DNA from: an uncultured Pelagibacteraceae bacterium
GTDB lineage: Bacteria > Pseudomonadota > Alphaproteobacteria > Pelagibacterales > Pelagibacteraceae
DNA: 64,000 bases
Direction of reading: 5' to 3'
NCBI GenBank assembly: GCA_902521615.1
Contig: CABYSJ010000004.1
Span: forward strand, 20,821-84,820
Under the pieces are notes generated by a model that ran no database searches, had not been told where the DNA came from, and saw nothing but the letters and a program-made list of their open reading frames with translations. The translations under genes were made by a program, and so were the position numbers. This document shows positions 1 through 10,032 of the stretch, piece after piece (positions within the stretch are counted from its first letter, which is position 1; each line of letters opens with the position of its first letter).

Positions 1-810
1 TTTGCCATCAAGAGAAAAAAGTTCAGCCTCCACAATAATCTTATCTCCATCAATCACTGAATGAGCGCCAATTGCTGTTTCACAATCTCCATCTAAAACT
101 TTTAAAATATTTCTCTCAAGGTGAGCTCTTTTATGTGTTTCCTCATGATTTATTTTGTTTAAAATAGAAATTATCTCATTATCACTCTCCCTGCACTGAA
201 GAGCAATTACGCCCTGTCCTACGCTAGGAATTATTTCTTCGGCTGAAAAAATTTCTGAGATTTCATTTTCAAATTTTAAAAATTTGATACCAGCATAAGA
301 CAAAATAATTGCATCATACATCCCTTCATTCAATTTTCTAATTCTAGTATCTACATTTCCTCTAATTAGTTTACAGTTCAAATCTTCTCTAATTTTTTTT
401 ATTTGAAATTCTCTTCTGTATGATGAGGTGCCAACAATTGACTTTTGATCTAAGTCTTTAAGTTTTTTTTTGTTCTTTGTAATTAAAATCTCTCTAGGGT
501 CATTTCTTTCAAGGAAAGAGTCTGTTGTTAATCCTTTTGTTTCATTAGCAGGCATATCTTTCAGTGCATGGACTGCAATATCAATATTTTTTAACTGAAG
601 TTCTTTTTCAATGTTACTAGAAAACAAACCTTTGCCACCAAGCTCAGATAATCTTATATCCTGTACTTCGTCACCTTTAGTTGTGATTGATTTAATTAAA
701 ATATCTTCATTACCAAGGTCGGTATTTTCAATAATCTTATCTTTAGCTTGTTGAGCATAAAGTAAGGCAAGCCTGCTACCCCTTGATCCAATTATTATTT
801 TTTTTCTCAT
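1..810 (-). CDS. hemC: porphobilinogen deaminase (hydroxymethylbilane synthase), 3' end outside window
   Basis: Reverse-strand reading from ATG at 808-810: MRKKIIIGSRGSRLALLYAQQAK...IAVHALKDMP...GTSSYRR...IRGNVDTRIRKL...VGQGVIALQCR...DGDCETAIGAH; canonical HemC motifs. Missing from the ORF track because the stop lies outside the window. Confidence 0.95.
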   Translation of the reverse strand, partial: MRKKIIIGSRGSRLALLYAQQAKDKIIENTDLGNEDILIKSITTKGDEVQDIRLSELGGKGLFSSNIEKELQLKNIDIAVHALKDMPANETKGLTTDSFLERNDPREILITKNKKKLKDLDQKSIVGTSSYRREFQIKKIREDLNCKLIRGNVDTRIRKLNEGMYDAIILSYAGIKFLKFENEISEIFSAEEIIPSVGQGVIALQCRESDNEIISILNKINHEETHKRAHLERNILKVLDGDCETAIGAHSVIDGDKIIVEAELFSLDGK

Positions 811-863
811 AAAAATTATTTCTTACTTGTATAAAGATTGTACAATTATTAAAAACTATTTGA

Positions 864-1940
864 ATGAGCAAAAAACCCTTAATTCTTGGAATAGAGTCTA
901 GTTGTGATGAGACAGCAGCTTCTTTAATAACTGAAAATGAAGAAGGATTCCCAGTAGTTTTATCCACCATTGTTTCTAGCCAAGTGGAGGTTCATAAGGA
1001 GTTTGGTGGTGTAGTTCCTGAACTAGCAGCACGTTCACACATTGAAAAAGTTGATTGGATTGTCAAAAAAGCTATTGATGAAAGTGGAAGAAAAATTGAA
1101 GAAATAGATGCAGTTGCTTCTACCGCTGGTCCTGGATTAATTGTTTGTTTATCAGTTGGGTTAAGTTTTGGTAAAGCTTTCGCAACAGCAATGAATAAAC
1201 CTTTTATTGCTGTTAATCATCTAGAAGGACATGCTTTAAGTCCAAAACTAAACACAAATTTAAATTATCCATATTTACTTCTTTTAATTTCAGGTGGGCA
1301 CTCACAATATTTAAGTGTTCAGAACCTTGGTAAATATAAAAGATTAGGAACAACTATTGATGATGCATTAGGTGAGGCGTTTGACAAAACGGCAAAGCTT
1401 TTAGGAATAGAATTTCCTGGAGGACCTCAAATAGAAATTTTAGCTAAAAAAGGTGATCCCGAAAAATATGATTTACCAAAACCAATTTTCAGCAAAGGAG
1501 GATGCAATCTTTCTTTTGCAGGTCTAAAAACTGCCGTGTTAAAGATAAGCAAAACAATTAAATCAGAACAAGATAAATATAATCTTGCAGCATCTTTTCA
1601 AAAAACAATTGAGGAAATTTTATATAAAAAAACTAAGATTGCCTTTACTGAATTTGAAAAAATAAATGAATTAAATGAAAAAATTTTTGTTGTTGCTGGA
1701 GGGGTAGCGGCAAATAAGAAAATTAGGTCTATGTTAATTAATCTATGTGAAGAAAATAATTATAAAAGTATTTTTCCACCTATAGAGTTTTGTGGAGATA
1801 ATGCAGCAATGATTGCAATGGTAGGTTTAGAAAAATTTAAACTAAATCAATTTAATAATTTAGATTATCCAGCAAAACCTAGGTGGCCTTTAGATGAAGA
1901 TGCAGCTTTTCTAAAAGGTGCTGGAGTTCAATTGAAATGA
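864..1940 (+). CDS. tsaD: tRNA N6-adenosine threonylcarbamoyltransferase TsaD
   Basis: GIESSCDETAASL, NHLEGH, SGGHSQ, VAGGVAAN motifs. Confidence 0.96.
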   Translation: MSKKPLILGIESSCDETAASLITENEEGFPVVLSTIVSSQVEVHKEFGGVVPELAARSHIEKVDWIVKKAIDESGRKIEEIDAVASTAGPGLIVCLSVGLSFGKAFATAMNKPFIAVNHLEGHALSPKLNTNLNYPYLLLLISGGHSQYLSVQNLGKYKRLGTTIDDALGEAFDKTAKLLGIEFPGGPQIEILAKKGDPEKYDLPKPIFSKGGCNLSFAGLKTAVLKISKTIKSEQDKYNLAASFQKTIEEILYKKTKIAFTEFEKINELNEKIFVVAGGVAANKKIRSMLINLCEENNYKSIFPPIEFCGDNAAMIAMVGLEKFKLNQFNNLDYPAKPRWPLDEDAAFLKGAGVQLK

Positions 1941-2350
1941 AATATTGGTTGATGAAATCTGAGCCAAATGTTTGGTCAATTGACCAACAAAAAAAAGCTG
2001 GGGTTAAAGGTGCACCTTGGGATGGTGTCAGAAATTATCAAGCTGCAAAAAATTTAAAAAGTATGAGTAAAGGAGATCTATGTTTTTTTTATCATTCAAA
2101 CATAGGAAAAGAGATAGTTGGGATAGTAAAAGTTATTAAAGAATCTTATATAGATAAAACAGACAAAACAGGGAGATTTGTTGCCGTTACTGTTCAATTT
2201 AAGTCTGAATTTTCAAAGCCTATAACGCTCGAAAGTATTAAAAAAAATAAGGATTTAAGCCATTTAGCTCTAATAAAACAAAGTAGGCTTTCTGTAATGC
2301 CTGTTGATTATAAAAGCTGGAAAATTATAAATAACATGAGTAGAATTTAA
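1937..2350 (+). CDS. EVE domain-containing protein
   Basis: MKYWLMKSEPNVWSIDQ...GVRNYQAAKNLKSMSKGDLCFFYHSN, typical EVE/thymocyte nuclear protein 1-like family. Confidence 0.93.
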   Translation: MKYWLMKSEPNVWSIDQQKKAGVKGAPWDGVRNYQAAKNLKSMSKGDLCFFYHSNIGKEIVGIVKVIKESYIDKTDKTGRFVAVTVQFKSEFSKPITLESIKKNKDLSHLALIKQSRLSVMPVDYKSWKIINNMSRI

Positions 2351-2365
2351 AAAAAAAATTATCCT

Positions 2366-4462
2366 ATGCCAAAAAAAAAGAAGAAGAAAAGCAAGGTAAG
2401 AAAAAAAAAGTCTAAAGTTAGAAAAAAAACCTCAAAGAAGGTGAAGAGAAGATCTAAAGTTAGAAAAAGATCCTCAAAAAAAGTAAAAAAAAGAATTAAA
2501 GCAAAAAAAGAAAACGGAAATACGCCTCCTGAGGTTGTTATTAAAACAAAACCAGAATGGATCAAAAGTAGCTTAGCAAATAAAAGTAAGTATCAACAAA
2601 AATATTCTCAATCTATAAAGAGTAATGATGAATTTTGGAGAAAAGAGGGAAAAAGAATTACTTGGATAAAACCATATAAAAAAATTAAGGATGTAAAATA
2701 CAGTACAAAAGAGGTAAAGATTAAATGGTTTGAGGATGGAACTTTAAATGCTTCAGCAAATTGTATTGATAGACACTTAAAAGATAAAAAAGATAAAACG
2801 GCTATTATTTGGGTGGGTGATGATCCAAAAGATAATCAGAAAATTTCTTATAAACAACTTCACCAAAAAGTTTCTAAAGCTGCAAATGGTTTAAAAAAAT
2901 TAGGAATTAAAAAAGGCGATCGAGTAACAATTTATTTAACTATGATACCAGAATTAGCAATTTTAATGCTGGCCTGTGTAAGAATTGGTGCAGTTCACTC
3001 TATTATTTTTGGTGGTTTTTCAGCAGACTCTATTTCGGGAAGAGTAAATGATTGTGAATCTGAATACATCATTACTGCAGATGAAGGAGTGCGAGGAGGA
3101 AAAACTATTCCACTGAAATATACAGTAGATGAAGCTTTAATGAGTTGCCCAAATGTTAAGAAATGTATAGTTGTAAAACGAACAGGTAACTACATCAACT
3201 GGGATCAAAATAGAGATGTTTGGTACCATGATATAATAAAAGACGTTCCTAATCATTGTGAACCTGAAGAAATGAATGCAGAGGATCCGTTATTTATTTT
3301 ATATACTTCGGGTTCAACGGGAAAACCTAAAGGAGTTCTTCATACTACTGGTGGTTATATGGTTTATGCATCAATGACTCATCAATATATTTTCAATTAC
3401 AAACCAAAAGATATTTATTGGTGTACAGCTGATATTGGCTGGGTAACTGGGCACAGTTATATTATTTATGGGCCACTTTCGAACGGTGCAACAACTATAA
3501 TGTTTGAAGGAATTCCAAATTATCCTGATACTTCAAGATGGTGGCAAATAGTTGATAAATATAAGGTAAATACTTTTTATACTGCACCGACTGCAATTAG
3601 AGCATTAATGCGTGAGGGAGATAAACCAGTTAAAAAAACTTCAAGAAAATCCCTTAAACTTCTAGGAACGGTTGGAGAACCAATAAATCCAGAGGCCTGG
3701 ATGTGGTATTATAAAACTGTAGGTAATTCTAAATGCCCAATTGTAGATACATGGTGGCAAACTGAAACAGGAGGTATAATGATTGCTCCTCAAACAGGTG
3801 CTATTCCTCTTAAACCTGGATCTGCAACAAAACCTTTCTATGGAATTAAGCCGGTGCTTGTAGATAAAAATGGTAAAGAAATAAAAGGAGCTGGTGAAGG
3901 AAGATTATGTATAGCTCAATCATGGCCAGGACAGATGAGAACAGTTTATGGTGATCATCAAAGATTTATTGATACATATTTTTCTCAATTTAATGGAAAG
4001 TATTTCACAGGTGATGGATGCCGAAGGGATAAAGATGGATATTACTGGATCACTGGTAGAGTAGATGATGTAATTATAGTTTCAGGACACAACCTAGGAA
4101 CTGCTGAAATCGAAAGTGCATTTGTAGCTCATCCAAAAGTAGCTGAAGCCGCAGTAGTTGGTTATCCTCATGACATTAAAGGTAATGGTTTATATTGTTA
4201 TGTAACCTTAAATGCAGGAGAAACAGAAACAGGAGAACTTGAAAGAGATCTAAAACTTTGGGTTAGAAAACAAATCGGACCTTTAGCAACTCCAGATCTT
4301 ATTCATTTTACTCCAGGTCTTCCTAAGACGAGATCAGGAAAAATAATGAGAAGAATTCTAAGAAAGATTGCTGCTAATGAACATGGTCAATTAGGAGATA
4401 CCACTACTTTAGCAGATCCGAGTGTTGTTGATAGTTTGGTCGATAATAGAAAAAATATTTAA
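2366..4462 (+). CDS. acs: acetyl-CoA synthetase with an N-terminal lysine-rich extension
   Basis: [61 protein letters not shown]; preceded by an about 54 aa Lys/Arg-rich tail. Confidence 0.95.
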   Translation: MPKKKKKKSKVRKKKSKVRKKTSKKVKRRSKVRKRSSKKVKKRIKAKKENGNTPPEVVIKTKPEWIKSSLANKSKYQQKYSQSIKSNDEFWRKEGKRITWIKPYKKIKDVKYSTKEVKIKWFEDGTLNASANCIDRHLKDKKDKTAIIWVGDDPKDNQKISYKQLHQKVSKAANGLKKLGIKKGDRVTIYLTMIPELAILMLACVRIGAVHSIIFGGFSADSISGRVNDCESEYIITADEGVRGGKTIPLKYTVDEALMSCPNVKKCIVVKRTGNYINWDQNRDVWYHDIIKDVPNHCEPEEMNAEDPLFILYTSGSTGKPKGVLHTTGGYMVYASMTHQYIFNYKPKDIYWCTADIGWVTGHSYIIYGPLSNGATTIMFEGIPNYPDTSRWWQIVDKYKVNTFYTAPTAIRALMREGDKPVKKTSRKSLKLLGTVGEPINPEAWMWYYKTVGNSKCPIVDTWWQTETGGIMIAPQTGAIPLKPGSATKPFYGIKPVLVDKNGKEIKGAGEGRLCIAQSWPGQMRTVYGDHQRFIDTYFSQFNGKYFTGDGCRRDKDGYYWITGRVDDVIIVSGHNLGTAEIESAFVAHPKVAEAAVVGYPHDIKGNGLYCYVTLNAGETETGELERDLKLWVRKQIGPLATPDLIHFTPGLPKTRSGKIMRRILRKIAANEHGQLGDTTTLADPSVVDSLVDNRKNI

Positions 4463-5103
4463 AACTGAATTAAATCTTTAAACTCTTGTTTAACAACATC
4501 CCATTTTAAAATCATAGAATTTAAAACGATCTTTCGATCTAAAGTTTTTAATTCATCTGAAATTGGAGCCCATTTATATAAAGAGAGTGCACTAGGATTG
4601 AAAGGTAAGTCTTGATAATAACCATCCCAATTAATTTTCTCTAATCGTTCATCAAAACTTTTCCTAGCTTCATCGATAATATCTAGTGGCATCTTATTAG
4701 AAATTTCATCATCTAAAATTTTATTAAAAATTTCGTTTGCTTTATGAATATCCTGGTAATTGAAATTAACTTTCAAATATGAAAAAGCAAAAAAAGTTAA
4801 ATCTTGTAATGCAACAGAGTAAATATTCCATTTAGCAAGATTTACTGATGACATAAATACATCATTTTCAAAATGAAGAACGTATCTTGTTCCCATTCTA
4901 GTTTTAAGATAATTATATAAAGTAACTTGAGTGGCCCATGCAGATTTAGTTTGAATAAACTGCTCTAATTCATCTAAAGTTTTTATTTTTTTCTTTGGAA
5001 TAAACGCCTTAAACATGGCGAATAAATATGTTTTAAAATCCTCAAGTTTTATGTCTCTCCAAGTTAATTTGTATTTTCCCATGTAAATTTGTAAGTGCGC
5101 CAA
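4459..5103 (-). CDS. conserved hypothetical protein; ATG at 5082 also possible
   Basis: Long intact 214-codon ORF; no family recognised. Confidence 0.7.
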   Translation of the reverse strand: MAHLQIYMGKYKLTWRDIKLEDFKTYLFAMFKAFIPKKKIKTLDELEQFIQTKSAWATQVTLYNYLKTRMGTRYVLHFENDVFMSSVNLAKWNIYSVALQDLTFFAFSYLKVNFNYQDIHKANEIFNKILDDEISNKMPLDIIDEARKSFDERLEKINWDGYYQDLPFNPSALSLYKWAPISDELKTLDRKIVLNSMILKWDVVKQEFKDLIQF

Positions 5104-5217
5104 TTATATCTTAAAAAAGTAAGTAAATAAGTACCTAATATGATCAATTTTTAGGGTTTTCAAAGCTCTCATAATGGTTATGGTTTTAACCAGTTATAAC
5201 TAAAAAGAGAGGTATAA

Positions 5218-5478
5218 ATGTCAAATCAACAAAAACACTGGGAAAAAACCAGGGGATTGTTATTTATAACACTGGCAATCTGGTTTGTTTTCTCTATTGG
5301 CATCTTTCTCTTTGGAGCTGAAATGAACGAGGTCACAGGACCTTTCGGTTATCCATGGACATATTGGTTTACATGTCAGGGATCTCTTGGTGCTTTCGTA
5401 ATCCTAATTTTCTGGTTTGCGAATAGACAAGAAAAAATCGATGAAGAGTTCGGCTTTAGCGAAAGAGAGGACGAATAA
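5218..5478 (+). CDS. DUF4212 small subunit of a sodium/solute symporter
   Basis: Two-TM 86 aa protein immediately upstream of and overlapping an SSS-family permease; typical pairing. Confidence 0.88.
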   Translation: MSNQQKHWEKTRGLLFITLAIWFVFSIGIFLFGAEMNEVTGPFGYPWTYWFTCQGSLGAFVILIFWFANRQEKIDEEFGFSEREDE

Positions 5479-7289
5479 TGAAAGGTAATTTCATAGATAA
5501 TTTGCCAAAGGTTTATGGAATCTATACTGGAGGATTTATAGGTTTCATAATCATTATGGCAATTGCTGAACAGATGGGTATGACAGCTAAAGCAATTGGT
5601 ATCGCTTTCGTTGCATTTACTGTATTCATCTATGCATTAATCGGTTGGCTATCAAGAACAGCCCAAGCAGATGCATATTACGTAGCTGGAAGGCAAGTAC
5701 CAACAGTCTTCAACGGAATGGCGACTGCAGCAGACTGGATGTCTGGTGCTTCATTCGTTGCAATGGCGGGTGGTATTTACTTTAAAGGTTACGGCTATAT
5801 GGCACTACTTGTAGGTTGGACTGGTGGTTACGTGCTTGTTGCATCTTTATTAGCACCATACCTAAGAAAATTTGGTTGTTATACAGTTCCAGATTTTATA
5901 GGTACTAGATACGGTGGTAATCTAGCAAGATTTAGCGCAGTTGTAGTTTTAACTGTTGCTTCATTTACTTATGTGACTGCACAAATTAACGCTACAGGTA
6001 CTATTGCATCTGTTGCACTTGATATCCCATTCCAATACGCAGTTTATGTTGGACTAATAAGTATTTTATTATGTTCAATGTTAGGTGGTATGAGAGGGGT
6101 AACTTGGACACAGGTTGCACAATATATCGTACTGATTATAGCTTACCTACTTCCAGTTTTCTGGATCAGTAACAAAATGGGTGCGGGTTTCTTCCCTCAC
6201 TTTATGTTAGCTGATGAGGTAGCTAGAATTGGTGAGTTAGAACAACAGTTTGGTTTTGTTAAAAACGCAGCTGCTGATCTAAAATCAGTACCTAAAGGCT
6301 TGGCAGGAATAACTAAAGCTCACTCTGCAGTGAACGCTACACCTTGGGCATTTATTTCATTAGCATTAGCAATGATGATGGGAACAGCTTCATTACCGCA
6401 CGTGATGATGAGATATTTTACTACTCCAAGTGTAAAAGCAGCTAGAAAATCAGTAGGTTGGTCATTATTCTTTATCTTCCTACTTTATTCTTCTGCTCCA
6501 ATGTTAGCTACATTATCTAAGTTATCATTGATCGACCCGAATTTACCAACAGGTATTATCGGTAAGACATTTGCAGAAGTGGAAGCGATAGATTGGTACC
6601 AAAACTGGAACCAAGCAAACCTAATGTTTATCAGCGACTTTAACGGAAATGGAACTCTTGAATTAAATGAGTTCTTCATGGGTGGTAAAGCTGTTGTATT
6701 AGCAACGCCAGAGATAGCTGGATTACCTTATGTAATTTCAGGTCTAGTTGCTGCAGGAGGTATGGCAGCTGCCATGTCTACTGCCGATGGTTTGATTCTA
6801 GCGATAGCAAACGCTATATCACATGATGTTTACTATAAGATCATTGATCCAAAAGCGGAAACTGCAAAACGACTACTTGTTGCAAGGGTATTACTTGTAA
6901 TAATTGGTTTTGCTGGAGCAACTATTGCAGCAATGGAGATTCAAGGAATCTTAGGTTCGGTTATCTGGGCTTTTGATTTTGCGATGTCTGGATTGTTCTT
7001 CCCACTTGTACTTGGTGTATGGTGGAAGAGAGCTAATAGACAAGGTGCGATTGCTGGTATGCTAGGTGGTCTAATTGCCGGTGCGTGGTACTTAGTTTGG
7101 GTACGAACTGGTGGAAGTGGATTCCTAGGAATTACACAGTTAACATTTGGTATCTTCGGATCAGCTGTTAGTTTAGTTTTAATGGTAATAGTTAGTTTAA
7201 TGACTGCAGAACCAGATAAAGCTACTCAAAAAATGGTTGATGATGTTCGTGTACCGAGTGGTAAATCAATTCTTGGTAAATCACACTAA
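5478..7289 (+). CDS. sodium:solute symporter, VC_2705/ActP-like (probable acetate or carboxylate uptake)
   Basis: SSS-family sequence: ADAYYVAGRQVPTVFNGMATAADWMSGASF, AAGGMAAAMSTADGLILAIANAISHDVY; near acs. Confidence 0.9.
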   Translation: MKGNFIDNLPKVYGIYTGGFIGFIIIMAIAEQMGMTAKAIGIAFVAFTVFIYALIGWLSRTAQADAYYVAGRQVPTVFNGMATAADWMSGASFVAMAGGIYFKGYGYMALLVGWTGGYVLVASLLAPYLRKFGCYTVPDFIGTRYGGNLARFSAVVVLTVASFTYVTAQINATGTIASVALDIPFQYAVYVGLISILLCSMLGGMRGVTWTQVAQYIVLIIAYLLPVFWISNKMGAGFFPHFMLADEVARIGELEQQFGFVKNAAADLKSVPKGLAGITKAHSAVNATPWAFISLALAMMMGTASLPHVMMRYFTTPSVKAARKSVGWSLFFIFLLYSSAPMLATLSKLSLIDPNLPTGIIGKTFAEVEAIDWYQNWNQANLMFISDFNGNGTLELNEFFMGGKAVVLATPEIAGLPYVISGLVAAGGMAAAMSTADGLILAIANAISHDVYYKIIDPKAETAKRLLVARVLLVIIGFAGATIAAMEIQGILGSVIWAFDFAMSGLFFPLVLGVWWKRANRQGAIAGMLGGLIAGAWYLVWVRTGGSGFLGITQLTFGIFGSAVSLVLMVIVSLMTAEPDKATQKMVDDVRVPSGKSILGKSH

Positions 7290-7301
7290 ATAATCTTTTA
7301 G

Positions 7302-7330
7302 AGGGGCGATTAATTTCGCCCCTTTTATTT
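7302..7330 (+). terminator. Rho-independent terminator after the symporter
   Basis: AGGGGCGA-TTAATT-TCGCCCCT perfect 8-bp stem followed by TTTATTT. Confidence 0.88.
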
Positions 7331-7357
7331 CAATACATTTTCCAATATAAATTTTAA

Positions 7358-7708
7358 ATGTCGGCAAATTTCCATCCCTTAATATATTTTATCGATTATT
7401 TACTTGGGATCATCATGTGGACACTTATTGGAAGAGTAGCGATGAATATTTTCCAAAGAGAAGACTCTCAATTTTTTTTTATGAGAGTATTTGTTAAATA
7501 TACTAATCCTTTAATAAAATTGTTTAAACCTATTACACCCTCATTTATCATTGGGCCATTGGTGCCTTTATATGTTGCTTGGTTTTTCTACATGATTAGA
7601 TTTTATCTAATGCCTTGGATCTTAGGCTATTCAGTAATGGGAATGTTGTCATTTCCTTTAGAGAGTGAAATTTCTAGACAAATTTATCAATTTTTTAATT
7701 CATTTTAA
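7358..7708 (+). CDS. YggT-like small membrane protein
   Basis: 116 aa hydrophobic protein with YggT-like ...FVKYTNPLIKLFKPITPS... Confidence 0.6.
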   Translation: MSANFHPLIYFIDYLLGIIMWTLIGRVAMNIFQREDSQFFFMRVFVKYTNPLIKLFKPITPSFIIGPLVPLYVAWFFYMIRFYLMPWILGYSVMGMLSFPLESEISRQIYQFFNSF

Positions 7709-7742
7709 TTTTTAAAATTGATACTAGTTAATCTAGTAATCA

Positions 7743-8402
7743 ATGAAAAATATACAAATTTCACCATCAATTTTATCAGCTGACTTTAGTCAATTAGGTT
7801 CAGAAATTAAAAGACTCGAAGAAGCTGGAGCTGATATGATTCATGTAGATGTAATGGATGGTCATTTTGTTCCTAATTTAACAATTGGGCCACCTGTAAT
7901 TAAAGCTCTTCGAAAACATTGTTCATTAAAATTTGATGTTCATTTAATGATATCACCAGTACACAAATACATTGAAGCTTACGCTGATGCTGGAGCAGAT
8001 ATAATTACTATTCACCCCGAAGCAACTGATGATTTGGAAAATTCAATTAAAAAAATAAAAGAAAAAAATAAAAAAGTTGGAGTTTCACTTAATCCCGAAA
8101 CTAAAATTAATTTAATTTTAGATTTATTAGATCAAATAGATTTGGTTTTAATTATGAGTGTAAATCCTGGGTTTGGGGGGCAAAAATTTATGCCAGAAGT
8201 TTTAGATAAAATTAAAGAACTAAAAAAAATAAGAGGGCAAAAAAAATTAGATTTTGATATAGAAGTTGATGGTGGAATAAATTTTGATAACTGCAAAAGT
8301 GCAATTGATGCTGGTGCAAACATTCTTGTTTCTGGTACTACTGTGTTCAAAAGTAATGATGGAGATATAAAGAAAAATATTAATTTATTAAAATTAAAAT
8401 AA
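7743..8402 (+). CDS. rpe: ribulose-phosphate 3-epimerase
   Basis: ISPSILSADFSQLG, HVDVMDGHFVPNLTIGPPVIK, MSVNPGFGGQKFMP, VDGGIN. Confidence 0.97.
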   Translation: MKNIQISPSILSADFSQLGSEIKRLEEAGADMIHVDVMDGHFVPNLTIGPPVIKALRKHCSLKFDVHLMISPVHKYIEAYADAGADIITIHPEATDDLENSIKKIKEKNKKVGVSLNPETKINLILDLLDQIDLVLIMSVNPGFGGQKFMPEVLDKIKELKKIRGQKKLDFDIEVDGGINFDNCKSAIDAGANILVSGTTVFKSNDGDIKKNINLLKLK

Positions 8403-8406
8403 GTTA

Positions 8407-10032
8407 ATGATTAATACAAATTCCTTAGGCATTTTAGGTCAATTTTATTTTAATATAAAAAAAAGTTTTAAATCAATTTATCAAAATTCAAATTTTTACG
8501 AAAAAAAAATATCGAAAACTTTTGACAATAGTTTTGAATATAAACCAAGTCCTCATTTACTTTCATCTATAATTAAGTATCAAAATAAAAAATATAAAAT
8601 TGAAGATTTTGCTATTGAGTCAATTTGGCAAAATAATTTGAGCTCAAAAGATTATGAAAGATTAAATAATTTTTTTTGGTTTTTTAGCTTAGATTTAAAA
8701 TCCTCTAAAAAAACTACACAGACTGTTATCAAAAATTGGATTTCAAATAATTCAAAATATCAAAAAAAAAGTTGGGAGTTTGATTTAACTGCAAAAAGAA
8801 TTATTTCATGGCTATCAAATCATCAACTTACTTATGAAGATAGTGATCAAGAATACAGATCCAATTTTGATCACATGATCCAAAAACAAACTAACCATTT
8901 ATTAAATGAAATGAAAAACCCAACCAAAATAGAAAATAAGATGATTGGGTGTGCTTCAATAATTTTAACTGGATTGGCTTACAAAAATGAAAAACAATAT
9001 CTTAATAATGGATTAAGTTTATTAAAAAATATTATTAAATCTTCAATCGATAATCAAGGTTTTACAAAATCAAGAAATATCAGGCAGTTAATATTTTATT
9101 TAAAATATTTTATAATAATTAGAGAATGGTTTAAAGAATCTCAGAGTTCAATTCCTGAATATATTGATGAGACCATTTATTATTTAGGATCAAGTTATGC
9201 TTTCATTTGGCAAAATATAAAGCAAGATATTTTTTTTAATGGTAATTATTCCTCTGAGAATAAAGCATTTGATCGATATTTAAAAAGGTTTGGTTATACT
9301 TTCAAAAACCAAATTAATGAACTTGGTGGATATGCAATTCTTAAAAATAAAAAAATAATTCTTGCTGCTGATATAGGTTCTAGTCCTAACAAAAATTTTT
9401 CCAACGATTACCAAGCAGGTGCCTTATCATTCGAAATATTTTCAAATGATAAAAAATTAATTTCAAATGCTGGTTATTACCCAGATGGAGATAATAAATT
9501 TAATAAATTATCAAGAAGCACCTCTCTTCATTGTGCTTTAACCATTGAGGATTATTCTTCTTGTAATTTTGTTAAGCATCAAAAAAATCTGATTGTTGAT
9601 AAAGGACTGAAAGTATCAAAAAAAAATGTAGTTTTTGAGAATAATTATTGGAAAATATCAGGTACACATGATGGATTTTTAATTAAATTTGGAATCATTT
9701 ACGAGAGAAAAATTGAGTTCTACCCAGAACAAATGAAATTTATCGGCTATGATAAATTATTTAGAAAAAGTTCCAATAAAGAAATTAAATTTGATATTAG
9801 ATTTCATCTTGATCCAAACTCAAAAGTAATGAAAACACAAGATAACAAATCTATACTAATTGAATTAGATGAGGAAGGTTGGAAATTTAGTTGTGATAAC
9901 TTTGATATTAATATTGATAATGGTTTATATTTCGGTAATAAAAATTCATATAAAGAAAACCAAAATATTTTTATCTCAGGTATGAATAATGAAAAAGAAC
10001 AATTAATAAAGTGGGAGATAAATAGATTATAA
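8407..10032 (+). CDS. heparinase II/III family protein
   Basis: C-terminal heparinase II/III-like domain (DYQAGALSFEIF, SRSTSLHCALTIED); next to purH as in other Alphaproteobacteria. Confidence 0.82.
   Translation: MINTNSLGILGQFYFNIKKSFKSIYQNSNFYEKKISKTFDNSFEYKPSPHLLSSIIKYQNKKYKIEDFAIESIWQNNLSSKDYERLNNFFWFFSLDLKSSKKTTQTVIKNWISNNSKYQKKSWEFDLTAKRIISWLSNHQLTYEDSDQEYRSNFDHMIQKQTNHLLNEMKNPTKIENKMIGCASIILTGLAYKNEKQYLNNGLSLLKNIIKSSIDNQGFTKSRNIRQLIFYLKYFIIIREWFKESQSSIPEYIDETIYYLGSSYAFIWQNIKQDIFFNGNYSSENKAFDRYLKRFGYTFKNQINELGGYAILKNKKIILAADIGSSPNKNFSNDYQAGALSFEIFSNDKKLISNAGYYPDGDNKFNKLSRSTSLHCALTIEDYSSCNFVKHQKNLIVDKGLKVSKKNVVFENNYWKISGTHDGFLIKFGIIYERKIEFYPEQMKFIGYDKLFRKSSNKEIKFDIRFHLDPNSKVMKTQDNKSILIELDEEGWKFSCDNFDINIDNGLYFGNKNSYKENQNIFISGMNNEKEQLIKWEINRL

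Noticed and set aside
776-970. 64-aa minus-strand ORF across the hemC/tsaD starts
   Set aside because: Overlaps the start of tsaD and the hemC start; no recognisable protein features.
2359-2565. 68-aa minus-strand ORF rich in F and L
   Set aside because: It is the antisense of the lysine-rich Acs tail (poly-A/G read as poly-T/C), not an independent gene.
5175-5192. Inverted repeat TGGTTA-N6-TAACCA before the symporter operon
   Set aside because: Only 6-bp arms in AT-rich DNA; too weak alone to call an operator, though location is suggestive.
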